Source: Streptomyces sp. Act143
Lineage (GTDB): Bacteria; Actinomycetota; Actinomycetes; Streptomycetales; Streptomycetaceae
Reading direction: 5' to 3'
DNA length: 64,000 bases
Assembly (NCBI RefSeq): GCF_003143935.1
Contig: NZ_QFRX01000001.1
Coordinates: 4,134,228 to 4,198,227, forward strand
The notes under the pieces were generated by a model. The model made no database searches, was not told the DNA's origin, and saw only the letters and a list, made by a program, of their open reading frames with translations. Numbering within the stretch: position 1 is the first letter of the stretch; every line of letters starts with the position of its first letter. A program made the position numbers and the translations under genes. Positions 43,259 through 52,336 of this stretch are shown in pieces.

Positions 43259-43277
43259 CCGGCCCAAAACCAGCGAC
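43259..43277 (-). promoter_or_regulatory. Phage start-associated 19-bp element, copy 3
   Basis: CCGGCCCAAAACCAGCGAC, one mismatch to the consensus near the end. It ends 31 bases before the proposed CTG start at 43228. Confidence 0.7.
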
Positions 43278-43289
43278 TACGGGAGCAGG

Positions 43290-43511
43290 TTAACCGCGTC
43301 CGCTCGCGCGGTGCTTCGCCAGGTCCTCCGGCCACAGCACGACGCCGCCCGGGAACGACTCCAGCGCCGCCCCCAGACTGATGGCGTACAGCGGATGCAC
43401 CTGCTCGTCCTCGTCTCCGTCGATCAGGACGCGTCCGCTGGGGAACTGCGCACCGTGCAGGATGCGCTCGCCGGGCAGATGCAGCTGGAACGGCCGCGCG
43501 AGGTCAGTCAT
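43290..43511 (-). CDS. Small phage protein, unknown
   Basis: A 73-residue acidic protein (MTDLARPFQLHLPGERILHGAQFPSGRV in two parts). It overlaps the gene before it by eight bases and so is cotranslated. VHPLYAISLGAALESFPGGVVLWPEDLAKH has no motif I know. Ends the distal tail group. Confidence 0.7.
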   Translation of the reverse strand: MTDLARPFQLHLPGERILHGAQFPSGRVLIDGDEDEQVHPLYAISLGAALESFPGGVVLWPEDLAKHRASGRG

Positions 43512-43965
43512 AAGACGACGATACGGGCGCAGCCAGCAGGTGGACGGTCACGCCGGGCCCGGCCGACTCGGCGACACCAGTCCCGCGCCGTGGCCGGCTC
43601 CGCCACACCCGCACCAACGCGTACCAGGTGGTGACCTCCTCCAGTGCTGCCCAGACTGTCCGTTCGTCGCTGCCGGGCTCCGGGTCCACCACCGTCGCCG
43701 TCACGGCCGGAGCAGCCTCGTAGGGGGCAGGAAAGGACCATCGGGCCCGCCCGTCCTCGCCGGTGGTCACTACGGCCGCCACGAGCCCGCCGGGGGCCGC
43801 CACGGGTCCGACAGGGGTGACAGCCTGCGGGGCCGGATCGCTCTCCAGCGGGGCGCCACGGCTGCGACTCCGCCCGGCGATGCGGGCCCGCTGGTCAAGG
43901 CTGCGCAGCACACCGCCGAGCGGGCTGCCGATCATGCGGCGGGCGGGAGTTCCGCGCCTGGCCAA
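43504..43965 (-). CDS. Small tail protein with beta domain
   Basis: A 153-residue protein. The first 50 residues are basic and disordered (ARRGTPARRMIGSPLGGVLRSLDQRARIAGRSRSRG), the rest all-beta (GLVAAVVTTGEDGRARWSFPAPYEAAPAVTATVVDPEPG...TTWYALVRVWRSR), a fold like the small fibre protein at 59542. TTG start at 43965 directly after the TAG of the upstream gene. Likely a minor tail-tip protein. Confidence 0.68.
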   Translation of the reverse strand: MARRGTPARRMIGSPLGGVLRSLDQRARIAGRSRSRGAPLESDPAPQAVTPVGPVAAPGGLVAAVVTTGEDGRARWSFPAPYEAAPAVTATVVDPEPGSDERTVWAALEEVTTWYALVRVWRSRPRRGTGVAESAGPGVTVHLLAAPVSSSYD

Positions 43966-45006
43966 CTACGCCACCTCCGTTGCGGCCGCAGCGACCTGGA
44001 CCTGCACGCTCTCCGTGCCGGGCGTGGTCTCGTCGCCGCCGGTCTCCGTGACCTTCACACCGGTGATCTTCAGCCGCTGGGTGACCTTGCGGCACGTGCT
44101 GGAGCTGGTGATGTCCAGCGCCCACCCGGGCACCAGGTTCGGCACGTCGATCGCAGCGAGCGGGCTGATCGTGACCTGCTGGGTGTCGATGAACACCGGC
44201 ACCTGCGCCGAGGTGCGCCGCCGCGCCTTCGCGGCCTCCACCGCCGAAGCCGTGTCGGTGATCTCCGTCATCTGCACGTACCGCTCGTGCAGCCCATACA
44301 CCGGGTCGACACCACCGTCGGAGCCGATGACGCCGCTGTCGTCGCTGCCCTCGACGATCCACCGGGTGACGAGGGCCTTGCCGTCGTCGCTGACCTCCAG
44401 GCCGTCGGGCAGGTCCGCGTCCGACAGCCGGCCGACCGACACCAGGTGCGTCTCGGGCAGCAGCAGGACCGTCGACCCGATGACGGTGTAGTCGATGCCC
44501 GCCTCCGCGAGCTGGTCGAGGTGGTCGCCGCTCTGCCCCACCCCGGCCGTGTACGAGCGGGAGCCGCTGATCCCGGCCTTGCCGATGACCTTCACCTTGT
44601 GGCCCGGGTCGTCCGGCGCGAACGCGTCGTCGATGAGCCACTGGGCGATCTCCGACAGGTCGACGTTCGTGAACGACTTGCTCTCATGGGGGACTCGGTC
44701 ACCCAGCCACACGCTGATGTCCTCGGCGAGGATCTCGACCTCGCCGAGCGACCAGGTGACGGACGTGACTGGCCCGTCCCACACGTACTGGCCGTCTCGG
44801 AACAGCACGAGCCGGTTCCTCCACGACCCGACGTTGCCGAGCCGGCCACAGCAGTCGCCGTCCGGCTGGATCAGGGCGCGGGCCGCGCTCGTCCCGTCCA
44901 GCACCCTGTTCCACTCCACCTCCGTGAGCACGTTGGCCGCTGCGACTGTCGCGCCGTTGCGGTCGAGCAGCTGGGCGGTATGCGTTCCGCAGCCGGCTAC
45001 GGACAT
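43966..45006 (-). CDS. Minor tail (tail-tip) protein
   Basis: A 346-residue protein. WNRVLDGTSAARALIQPDGDCCGRL...WRNRLVLFRDGQYVWDGPVTSVTWSLGEVEILAEDISVWLGDR near residues 30-105 is the pattern of siphophage tail-hub proteins of the Gp37-like kind. The rest has QWLIDDAFAPDDP, a beta-rich middle and a C-terminal OB-like part. Second gene after the tape measure, coupled by an ATG/TGA overlap. ATG at 45006. Confidence 0.78.
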   Translation of the reverse strand: MSVAGCGTHTAQLLDRNGATVAAANVLTEVEWNRVLDGTSAARALIQPDGDCCGRLGNVGSWRNRLVLFRDGQYVWDGPVTSVTWSLGEVEILAEDISVWLGDRVPHESKSFTNVDLSEIAQWLIDDAFAPDDPGHKVKVIGKAGISGSRSYTAGVGQSGDHLDQLAEAGIDYTVIGSTVLLLPETHLVSVGRLSDADLPDGLEVSDDGKALVTRWIVEGSDDSGVIGSDGGVDPVYGLHERYVQMTEITDTASAVEAAKARRRTSAQVPVFIDTQQVTISPLAAIDVPNLVPGWALDITSSSTCRKVTQRLKITGVKVTETGGDETTPGTESVQVQVAAAATEVA

Positions 45007-46316
45007 CAGCGCCCCCGCCCCGACACGCTCAGCGTGACCTGCGAGTCCAGCGCTGGCGGCGACTCGATGTCGCTGGAGATGCAGACGCAGTACTGGGCGC
45101 AGTCGAGCGCCTGGTAGGTCGGCGGCTGCCCGTCGCGGCCGTAGACGTCCGGGCTGGACTCGCACACCCCGCCGCACTCGACGGTGGCCCTGCCCGTCTG
45201 GCCGTCCAAGGTCACCGCGCCCCCGGCTGGCACGAATGTGACGTGCCAGAAGTTCGCGGGAGAGCACCGGTTGATGTCGGCGACCTCATCGCAGGTGAGC
45301 GTCTGGTCGCCGTGCTCGTACAGCTCGATCGTGATGTTCCGCAGGTCGCTCGATCCGGCCCGCAGGGTGACGATCGGGACGTCCCGGCTCCAGTTCGGGC
45401 GGCCCGTCAGGTCCAGCTCGTAGCAGGCCCGTTCGGAGGCCAGCGGCAGGCAGAAGCAGGTGGTCAGCGGCGCTCCGGGCAGCGGTGGCGCGGACGGCTT
45501 GCAGCGCGGGTCGGCGCACGCGGCCGTCGGGTCCGGGCAGGCTGCGAACCGGCAGCCTCCGCACTCGTCTGGTGGGAGGAGGCACCACTCGACGCAGGAG
45601 CCGTCGAGGTCCATCGGCGGCGTGACCTCCAGAACCGGCAGCGGGTCGGTCCACAGCCACGGCACCGCGGCGGTCATCACCCACTCCACGGTCAGGATGT
45701 CCGCGCCGTTCTGGCACGAGCCCGTCTCGCAGCCCTTGCCCGCGCGGGCGGTGACCTTCGGCCCCTCGACGAGCGCCACCCGGCGCAGGGTGCGCCGGTG
45801 CCTTGAGTTGAAGGTGGCCGCGTCCAGCTCCTCGCCGGGGCAGCAGTTGTAGACCGTCAGGCAGTCGCCGTCGCAGCCGCTGTCGCCGCAGCCCTGGAGG
45901 ACCTCGCCGAGCCAGTGCAGCCCGTAGTCGACGCCGCAGCAGGACGAGCCGAGCACGAGCGCGGTCACCGTGATCGTGCGGGGCAGAGCACGGGCCGGGC
46001 CGATGGCGCCGCCGCCGGCGATGCCGCCGGTCACGGTGCGCTGGACCGGATAGTCGTCGAGGCCGTCGACCTGGAGCACCATGACGCCGGCGAACTCGGC
46101 CGACTCGGGCACGTCCGCGTCGTACCAGGGTGCGGGACTGTCCGCGTCGTCGGGCGTGGTGTACGGCAGCTCCTCCAGCGTGGCCGCCGTGAACGTCGGG
46201 CAGCCGCATCCGCTGTAGCCGTCCAGCGGCGAGCCGACGGTGTCCAGGTAGACGTTCAAGCGGGCGTGGTTCACCACCTCGACGCCGCCGTAGGTCAGGT
46301 ACCAGTCAGCCGCCAT
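45006..46316 (-). CDS. Cys-rich distal tail protein
   Basis: A 436-residue protein directly after the tape measure, where the distal tail (Dit) protein normally lies. The start MAADWYLTYGGVEVVNHARLNVYL is Dit-like. I count about 28 Cys, many as CxC, CC or CxxC (SGCGCP, SSCCG, YNCCPGEE, CFCLP, QYCVC), which is very high for a virion protein. They may bind metal or form disulfides after release. ATG at 46316 overlaps the tape-measure stop. Confidence 0.8.
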   Translation of the reverse strand: MAADWYLTYGGVEVVNHARLNVYLDTVGSPLDGYSGCGCPTFTAATLEELPYTTPDDADSPAPWYDADVPESAEFAGVMVLQVDGLDDYPVQRTVTGGIAGGGAIGPARALPRTITVTALVLGSSCCGVDYGLHWLGEVLQGCGDSGCDGDCLTVYNCCPGEELDAATFNSRHRRTLRRVALVEGPKVTARAGKGCETGSCQNGADILTVEWVMTAAVPWLWTDPLPVLEVTPPMDLDGSCVEWCLLPPDECGGCRFAACPDPTAACADPRCKPSAPPLPGAPLTTCFCLPLASERACYELDLTGRPNWSRDVPIVTLRAGSSDLRNITIELYEHGDQTLTCDEVADINRCSPANFWHVTFVPAGGAVTLDGQTGRATVECGGVCESSPDVYGRDGQPPTYQALDCAQYCVCISSDIESPPALDSQVTLSVSGRGR

Positions 46317-49300
46317 CAGCCCGTCACTCCTGCCTCAAGCACGAACCGGTTCATCACTCGCGTCGCGGTGGTGCGTGCGTTGCCGACTTCCCGGATCTCC
46401 CAGTGGTGGTTGTGGATCACGTCGCCGCCGCTCTTACCACGTCCGAGCGCGGCGACGTCCCTCGGATCAAGCCCGGACTGGCGCAGCCGCTGGCTTCTGG
46501 TGAGCGGCACCACGTTGCCGCCGCCCAGGCTGGGGGCGGCGTCGCCCAGGCCGGACAGCCCCGAAGACACCCCGCGCACGAGGTTCTGCGCCGCCTGCCG
46601 GGATGCCGCGAGCAGTGCGGCCATCCGGTTGAGGAAGCCAATGTGGAGACCGGCGCCGGTCATGTCGCCGAGGCGCATCATCACGCGCGACGGCGACTTG
46701 ATCCGCAGCGCGGTCCGGATCGCCGCCTGCATGCCCTTGGCGATCTGGAGCATCAGCTGCTCGATGTTCTTGCGCTGCGCCTTCAGGCCTGCCAGGAAGC
46801 CCGCGCCGGCCTGCTTGCCCGCATCGAACAGCAGGTCGGCGCTGGTGTTGCCGAGGACGCCGCTCGCCTTCGTCAGCTGCGCCTGGAGGCTGCTGAGCCT
46901 CTTCAGCTGGTCCGACGTCGTCGCCTTGAGGGCGTCGGCGAGCTGGGCGCCCTGCACTGGGCCGAGGCTGATGATCTGGGCCAGCAGATCCTTCGACAGG
47001 CCCCGCTTGGCCAGGTTGTTGATCTCGGCGGTGAAGTGCTTCACCTGGTCGATGCCCGCCTGCAACCCAGCCTGGAGGCCCTTGACCGTCACCTTGTCCA
47101 GGCCCTGGGCGATGTTCTGCAGCGAGAACGCGTCGACGGCCGACTTCGCGGTGTCGGCCGCGAACTTCTGCGCGTCGGCCAGCTTCTGCACGAGGGCGTC
47201 GCGCTGCGCCGCCAGGGAGGTCAGCCGCTTGTTCCCGGACTGGAGCAGCGACACGAGGCGGTCGTCGACCCGGGTCTTCTTGCCCTTGAAGGCGTCGGTG
47301 ATGGCCTTGACCAGGGACTCGGTCGTCGACTTGATCTGCGCGGCCGTGCCGGTCAGGCCCTTCACGAAGCCCGCACCGACGAGCTTTCCGATCTTGGCGA
47401 AGACCTTCGACGGCGAGGCGATCTGGAGGATGTCCTCGGCCGCGGTGATGGCCGTGCCTGCCATGTCCTGAGCGGCGACCGCGACCAGCCGCGCGTTCGA
47501 GCGGATGCCGTCGACCATGCCCTGCACGACCCGCGCGCCCACGTTCGACAGCAGGTCGGCGATGCCGGAGAGGGCCTTGCCGAGGCTGGCGATCGCACTG
47601 TTGGCGGCTGCGCCGCTGTTCGCGGCGGTGCTGGAGGCGGCCAGGGTGTTGGCCTGGACGACGCCGAGCATGGACAGCAGCCCGGAGCGGGCGGCGAGCG
47701 CGGCGGCGCGCTTGGGCTTGGTCAGCGGGATGACGACCTCGGGCCCGGCCTCGCCGATCAGCGCGTGCGTCGGCCCGTAGACGATGCCGCCCTGGGCGAA
47801 CGGCAGGTACTTTCTGACGCTGCTCGGCAGCCCGCTCTTGATCTTGGCCATGATCTGGGAGCCGACGTTGCCGATCGCGCCCACGATCTTGGAGCCGAGG
47901 CCGGAGAACAGGCTGACGACCCCGGAGATCAGGCTCGACACGGCACCCTTGGCCGCGCTGGTCGCCGAGTGGAACGCTCCCGCGATCTTGGAGCCGACGC
48001 TCGACAGGGTGCTCCCGATCCGGCCCGGCAGCCCGGAGAAGTACGAGACCACCGACGAGCCGGCCGAGCGGGCGGCGCTGAGCGCCGAGGAGCCCGCCGA
48101 ACGGAACAGGCCAGCGATCCGGCCTGGCAGGGAGGCCAGCAGCGAGTAGATCCGGCCTGGCAGGGCGGCAAAGAACGAGGCCGCCTGCGACACGAACGAC
48201 GAGATCGCCGCCGTGGTCGCGTTGAACCCCGACACGAAGGCGTTGAGCAGGAGCGAGCCGAGCGAGGAGAGTCCGTCGACGATCCGGCCCGGCAGCTCGG
48301 TGAAGGTGAAGACGACGCCCGCGAGCAGGGTCAGCAGGGCGATCGCCAGTCCGGCGACCGCGGAGGTGAACAGGTCGAGGAGGAGGCCCGGCAGCGCCTG
48401 TAGTCCGGCGAGGATCATGCCCGGGAGCTGGGTGAAAAAGCCGACCACGGTCTGGAAGCCGGACACCACGAACTGGCCGATTGTCGTGAACAGATCGGAG
48501 AAGAACGTGGCCAGGGTCGAGCCGAGTGACGACAGCCCGGAGACGATCAGTCCCGGCAGTGAGGCGATGAACGAGACGACCGACGAGACCCCGTCGATCA
48601 GCCCGGTCAGGACGCCGATCACGCTCTGAATGACCGGGACGACGCCGTTGATGATCAGCCACGTCTCGAAGGAGGCGGCGATCTGCGCGATCGGGCCGAT
48701 GATCCGCAGCAGCAGGACGGCCAGCGGCGCCACGGCGGCGACCAGCCCGGCCAGGGAGGGCAGCAGCGGGATGAGTGCCTGGACCATGGCCGAGAAGGCG
48801 TCGACCAGGGACGGCAGGGTCGGCAGCAGGGCGTCGACCAGCTGCGTGATCACGGGGGCGACGGCAGCCGCGACCTGGACGAGGGCGCCCGCGAGGGAGG
48901 ACAGGACGGGTGCCAGTCCGGCCAGCAGTTGCCCCAGGGCCTGGCCTAGTCCGGTCGCGAGCGGCGTCAGCGCCTGAACCAGCAAAACGAACGCTTGTGC
49001 GATTTGCGGGAGGACGGGCATCAGCGCGCCGACCAGCTCCTCAATGATCGGCGCGAAGAGTCCGGCCAGGGCTGAAAGCGTCGGCGCCAGGGCCTGCGCC
49101 AGTACGGAGACGAGCTGGCCGGCCAGCGGCAGGATCGGCACCAGCGCGGACAGAACCTGCCCCAGGGCTGCACCGACTGGCCCCAGGGACGGGCCGATGG
49201 CGGCAAAGGCGGAGGCGACCCCGGTCGCGACCTCCTGCAGAACGGGCGCGATCTGCGCCAGCGCAGGGCCCAGGGCGGTGATCAGTCCGGTGATCGCCGG

Positions 49301-50767
49301 TCCCAGGGCGACAAAGACGGGGCCGAGGGCGGGCGCGATGGCGCCGATCTGTGTGACCAGCGCGGACAGGATCGGCCCGAGCTGCGCCGCGATCTGGGCG
49401 ACCGTCCGGAAGATGTTGCCGATCGCCTCCTGCCCGGCCGCCGACTGAGCAAATGAGGCGAACGCGCCGGTGATCTGCTGGATGTTGTTGAGCAGCCCGC
49501 CGCCGCTGACATTGGCGGCCTTCCAGACGTTGGCGAGGATGCTGCCGACGTTCTGTGCGATCTGCCCGAGCTGCTGGAACACGGTGAGTGCGCCCTGGAC
49601 CAGCGACACCGCCCGACCGCTGTCGGCGAGCTTCTGCAGGAACTCGCCGATCCGCACGCCGACGTTGCCGATCGCCGTGCCGAGCTGCGCGCCGAACGCC
49701 TGACTGACAGTGCTCGCGACCGCCAGCAGTCCCGACGCCAGCGGCTGCACGGCCCGCGCGAGGCCGTCGACCGCGCTCGCCGTCCCGGAGACGACGCCCT
49801 GGACGCCGGTGAACGCCGTCTTCGATGCCGCGAACTTCAGCCCCTGCTGAGCGGCCCGCCCGAACGCGGCCGCGATCTGATCCAGGCCGGACTGCAGCGG
49901 CAGCAGGTTCTTGATCGCCCCGGTGACGTCGCCGGAGAACTGCTTGAAGAACTGCTGCTGTACGGACTGCTGGACCTTCTTCAGCTCCGGCGCCAGGTCA
50001 TGTACAGCGGTGACGGCCTCCCGCGCGGCTGGCGCCAGGCCCTTGATCGCCTTCTCGAAGTCGCCGGCCTTCGAGGAGAAGGCGGCCGTCAGCGCGTCAC
50101 CGACACCGAGGACGGCCAGCTTGAGGGTGCCGAGGGCGACCTGCGCGCCGGCGATCGCCGCAGGGAAGGCGGCGACGATGCCCGCGGCCGGGGCGAGCGC
50201 TGCGAGGAGTTTCGCGACGCCCGCGGCGGCGCCCGCCGCGGCGATCCCGTACGCGCCGAACTTCAGGCCCGTCGCGAGCACCTTGCCGACCCGGCCCGCA
50301 ACACCGGCGAGCCCGGCCAGGGACCGCGTCAGCCGGTTGTTGTCGACGTTGACGTTGGCGTTGACTGTGACGTCGGGGGTGTTGTGCGCCCGGATACGGC
50401 GGTCGAGTTCGTCCAGGTCGGGCACGACCCGGATCGGGATCTCAACGTCCGCGAGGAGGGCACGCAGCCGCTCCACGAAGCCCGTCACGTCCGGCGCGAC
50501 GGGGATGTCGATCGAGTCCAGCGACCGCAGGCCGTTCAGGAGCTGCGCGTCGAAGCGGCGCAGGTCCGGCTCGACGCGGACGGTGACGGCCTGGGCGTTC
50601 AGGCCCCGCTGGATCTGCCGGCGGATCTGCTCGCCGATCCGGCGGGTCGCCCGCAGTAGTGCCCGCTGGATCTGGGTGCCGGCGACCCGGGCTTCACCGT
50701 CCGCGCTGCGACTGTCGATGTCGATAGTGATCCGGGCGGATCCGAAGTCGACGTCATCGCCTGCCAT
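46316..50767 (-). CDS. Tape measure protein
   Basis: A 1483-residue tail-length protein, the longest in the window. The N-terminal 70 residues are charged; then come long Ala/Leu/Gly-rich hydrophobic segments (about 150-300 and 370-960) for membrane passage. GGIVYGPTHALIGEAGPEVVIPL near residue 1000 is a typical tape-measure motif. The C-terminus has NHHWEIREVGNARTTATRVMNRFV. At about 0.15 nm per residue it predicts a tail near 220 nm, by the known rule. ATG at 50767 has GAGG seven bases upstream and the 19-bp element 30 bases upstream. Confidence 0.95.
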   Translation of the reverse strand: MAGDDVDFGSARITIDIDSRSADGEARVAGTQIQRALLRATRRIGEQIRRQIQRGLNAQAVTVRVEPDLRRFDAQLLNGLRSLDSIDIPVAPDVTGFVERLRALLADVEIPIRVVPDLDELDRRIRAHNTPDVTVNANVNVDNNRLTRSLAGLAGVAGRVGKVLATGLKFGAYGIAAAGAAAGVAKLLAALAPAAGIVAAFPAAIAGAQVALGTLKLAVLGVGDALTAAFSSKAGDFEKAIKGLAPAAREAVTAVHDLAPELKKVQQSVQQQFFKQFSGDVTGAIKNLLPLQSGLDQIAAAFGRAAQQGLKFAASKTAFTGVQGVVSGTASAVDGLARAVQPLASGLLAVASTVSQAFGAQLGTAIGNVGVRIGEFLQKLADSGRAVSLVQGALTVFQQLGQIAQNVGSILANVWKAANVSGGGLLNNIQQITGAFASFAQSAAGQEAIGNIFRTVAQIAAQLGPILSALVTQIGAIAPALGPVFVALGPAITGLITALGPALAQIAPVLQEVATGVASAFAAIGPSLGPVGAALGQVLSALVPILPLAGQLVSVLAQALAPTLSALAGLFAPIIEELVGALMPVLPQIAQAFVLLVQALTPLATGLGQALGQLLAGLAPVLSSLAGALVQVAAAVAPVITQLVDALLPTLPSLVDAFSAMVQALIPLLPSLAGLVAAVAPLAVLLLRIIGPIAQIAASFETWLIINGVVPVIQSVIGVLTGLIDGVSSVVSFIASLPGLIVSGLSSLGSTLATFFSDLFTTIGQFVVSGFQTVVGFFTQLPGMILAGLQALPGLLLDLFTSAVAGLAIALLTLLAGVVFTFTELPGRIVDGLSSLGSLLLNAFVSGFNATTAAISSFVSQAASFFAALPGRIYSLLASLPGRIAGLFRSAGSSALSAARSAGSSVVSYFSGLPGRIGSTLSSVGSKIAGAFHSATSAAKGAVSSLISGVVSLFSGLGSKIVGAIGNVGSQIMAKIKSGLPSSVRKYLPFAQGGIVYGPTHALIGEAGPEVVIPLTKPKRAAALAARSGLLSMLGVVQANTLAASSTAANSGAAANSAIASLGKALSGIADLLSNVGARVVQGMVDGIRSNARLVAVAAQDMAGTAITAAEDILQIASPSKVFAKIGKLVGAGFVKGLTGTAAQIKSTTESLVKAITDAFKGKKTRVDDRLVSLLQSGNKRLTSLAAQRDALVQKLADAQKFAADTAKSAVDAFSLQNIAQGLDKVTVKGLQAGLQAGIDQVKHFTAEINNLAKRGLSKDLLAQIISLGPVQGAQLADALKATTSDQLKRLSSLQAQLTKASGVLGNTSADLLFDAGKQAGAGFLAGLKAQRKNIEQLMLQIAKGMQAAIRTALRIKSPSRVMMRLGDMTGAGLHIGFLNRMAALLAASRQAAQNLVRGVSSGLSGLGDAAPSLGGGNVVPLTRSQRLRQSGLDPRDVAALGRGKSGGDVIHNHHWEIREVGNARTTATRVMNRFVLEAGVTG

Positions 50768-50796
50768 CGGGCAACCTCACGGATGAGTGCGGTTGC

Positions 50797-50815
50797 CCGG
50801 CCTAGCACCAGCGGC
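50797..50815 (-). promoter_or_regulatory. Phage start-associated 19-bp element, copy 4
   Basis: CCGGCCTAGCACCAGCGGC. It ends 30 bases before the tape-measure ATG. Confidence 0.8.
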
Positions 50816-50833
50816 GATCTCAGGATATGCGGT

Positions 50834-51223
50834 TCAGCCCGCCCCGAGCTGGGCGTCCTGGGCTGCGAGCTGGGCCATCAGCGCGTGTGCGTCCTGCATC
50901 GTCATCACGCCGCGCTGCGGCTGCTGCGGCTGCTGCTGCTGCGCCCTCGGCAATGCCGCGGCGCGGCGCGGGCGGCGCAGCTCCTTCGGCATCGCGTACA
51001 GCTTCGCCTGGACTCGGCGGCGCTCGTTGTCGTCCTCGCAGCTGTTGTACATGGCCTGCTCGGCGGCGTTGACTAGCGTGCGGAGCGTCCAGCGGTGCGG
51101 GTCGATCCCTTGGAGGGCGAGCTGCCCTTCCCAGGCGTCCCAGCCCTCCGCGACGCTCGCGAGGATCCGCTGGACGGTGTAGTAGGGCGGTCGTTGCCGC
51201 CTCCGTACAGCTCCGTCGTCCAC
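50834..51223 (-). CDS. Tail assembly chaperone, downstream frame (GT-type extension)
   Basis: An open frame lying -1 relative to the upstream chaperone and overlapping it by about 150 bases, directly before the tape measure. This is the standard form of G/GT tail assembly chaperones made by programmed frameshift. The coding sense begins about RPPYYTVQRILASVAEGWDAWEGQLALQ and ends in a Gln/Pro-rich tail and LMAQLAAQDAQLGAG. A GTG at 51223 could start it alone but lacks a good ribosome site. The shift is expected within about 51175-51205; no classic XXXYYYZ heptamer is seen there. Confidence 0.78.
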   Translation of the reverse strand: MDDGAVRRRQRPPYYTVQRILASVAEGWDAWEGQLALQGIDPHRWTLRTLVNAAEQAMYNSCEDDNERRRVQAKLYAMPKELRRPRRAAALPRAQQQQPQQPQRGVMTMQDAHALMAQLAAQDAQLGAG

Positions 51224-51630
51224 TCCAGCAGCTCGACCAGGACGCGGTCGGGCAGGCGCAGGCTCTTGTCCTCCACGCGGGCCGTTCCGCCGAGTTCGGC
51301 CGCCTTCGCATCGGCGTCCTCGCGGCTGCGGAAGTGATCCACGGTCTTGCCGCCCTTGATGACCTCGAACCGCAGGAACCGCTCGGCGGACTCGGGTGTC
51401 ATCAGCCGGCCAAGGAAGCTCCGCATGCTGCTGTAGACGTCGCGCAGCGCCGTCGGGTCCATCTTGGTGAGGTCCTGCTCGCCGCCGATCAGCGCCTGCG
51501 CTTCCTGAATCCGGGAGTACCCGTCGAGGAACTCGTCGCCGAAGACCTCGGGAACGAAGTGCAGTTCTCCCAGGGCGCCCAGGTTGGCGACGTGGGGTTC
51601 GGTACGGACAGCGAAGTCTTTGGTTGCCAC
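51073..51630 (-). CDS. Tail assembly chaperone, upstream frame (G-type)
   Basis: A 185-residue protein. TEPHVANLGALGELHFVPEVFGDEFLDGYSRIQEAQALIG near residue 10 and DVYSSMRSFLGRLMTPESAERFLRFEVIKGG near 65 are the pattern of siphophage tail assembly chaperones. The last 35 residues (RPTTPSSGSSRASRRAGTPGKG...) are low complexity because another frame is the functional one there. GTG at 51630 lies 29 bases from the 19-bp element. Confidence 0.85.
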   Translation of the reverse strand: MATKDFAVRTEPHVANLGALGELHFVPEVFGDEFLDGYSRIQEAQALIGGEQDLTKMDPTALRDVYSSMRSFLGRLMTPESAERFLRFEVIKGGKTVDHFRSREDADAKAAELGGTARVEDKSLRLPDRVLVELLEWTTELYGGGNDRPTTPSSGSSRASRRAGTPGKGSSPSKGSTRTAGRSAR

Positions 51631-51658
51631 GGGCGTGCCCTTGTCTCCCGCGCTACGC

Positions 51659-51677
51659 CCGGCCTAACACCAGCAGC
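51659..51677 (-). promoter_or_regulatory. Phage start-associated 19-bp element, copy 5
   Basis: CCGGCCTAACACCAGCAGC. It ends 29 bases before the chaperone GTG at 51630. It lies in the gap (51631-51809) shared with the oppositely read cargo gene. Confidence 0.78.
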
Positions 51678-51809
51678 GTGCCGGGCGATAGTAGCGGTTA
51701 CGCGCTGGGGATGCGTGGCGCGTCGGCAAGGAGCAGACTGGAATACAGACAATGCTACGGACAGGCCAGGCGGCGAACCCTTGGACGCGCACACAAGGGA
51801 GGCACGGCC

Positions 51810-52325
51810 ATGAAGCAAATGTCACCGAGTACCCAGACGGCTTCCATTCCGCCCAGCCAAACGAGCGACGAGGCACGGAAGAAACTCGCCTATGACGCCG
51901 CGGTACAACGTCTCATCGACCAGAAAGCGACCTTGAACTTCTTTCGAGAGCGCTCTGCTGGTCTTTTTGCTGTCGCCAGTCTGATAGCGTCGATTTCCTC
52001 CACAGCTGGCCTCACCGGCGAGAAGAACCCACTGCCCCTGCCAGTCAGCATCGCGCTCATGGCGCTCATGGCCCTCATCGGCCTCTGCGCAACGTTTGTC
52101 CTGTGGCCGCTGAAACATTGGGGCTACAGCCCCAGGGCGGACGCCATCCTCGCGGCCAACAAACCTCTCGCCGATATCTACGAAGAAGCAACAAATGGAA
52201 TGTCGGCGGCCATCACCGAAAACGACAGAAAGCTGAACTTCCGCGTACGGATGTACCGGCTAGCAGGATTGCTGACCCTCTGCGAAACACTGACAGTAGT
52301 TGCTGGCGCAGCCGCTTCAACGTGA
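51810..52325 (+). CDS. Prophage cargo (moron): membrane protein with soluble helices
   Basis: A 171-residue protein on the strand opposite to all neighbouring phage genes. Three hydrophobic segments are seen: AGLFAVASLIASISSTAGL (about 50-68), SIALMALMALIGLCATFVLWPL (about 80-101) and the end RLAGLLTLCETLTVVAGAAAS. Between them KHWGYSPRADAILAANKPLADIYEEATNGMSAAITENDRKLNFRVRMY is cytoplasmic and helical. The layout recalls SLATT-like membrane effectors, but I cannot assign it. GGGAGG lies eight bases before ATG 51810. AT content is a little higher than around. Likely a lysogen-expressed exclusion or defence gene. Confidence 0.75.
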   Translation: MKQMSPSTQTASIPPSQTSDEARKKLAYDAAVQRLIDQKATLNFFRERSAGLFAVASLIASISSTAGLTGEKNPLPLPVSIALMALMALIGLCATFVLWPLKHWGYSPRADAILAANKPLADIYEEATNGMSAAITENDRKLNFRVRMYRLAGLLTLCETLTVVAGAAAST

Positions 52326-52336
52326 AGGAGGACGCC

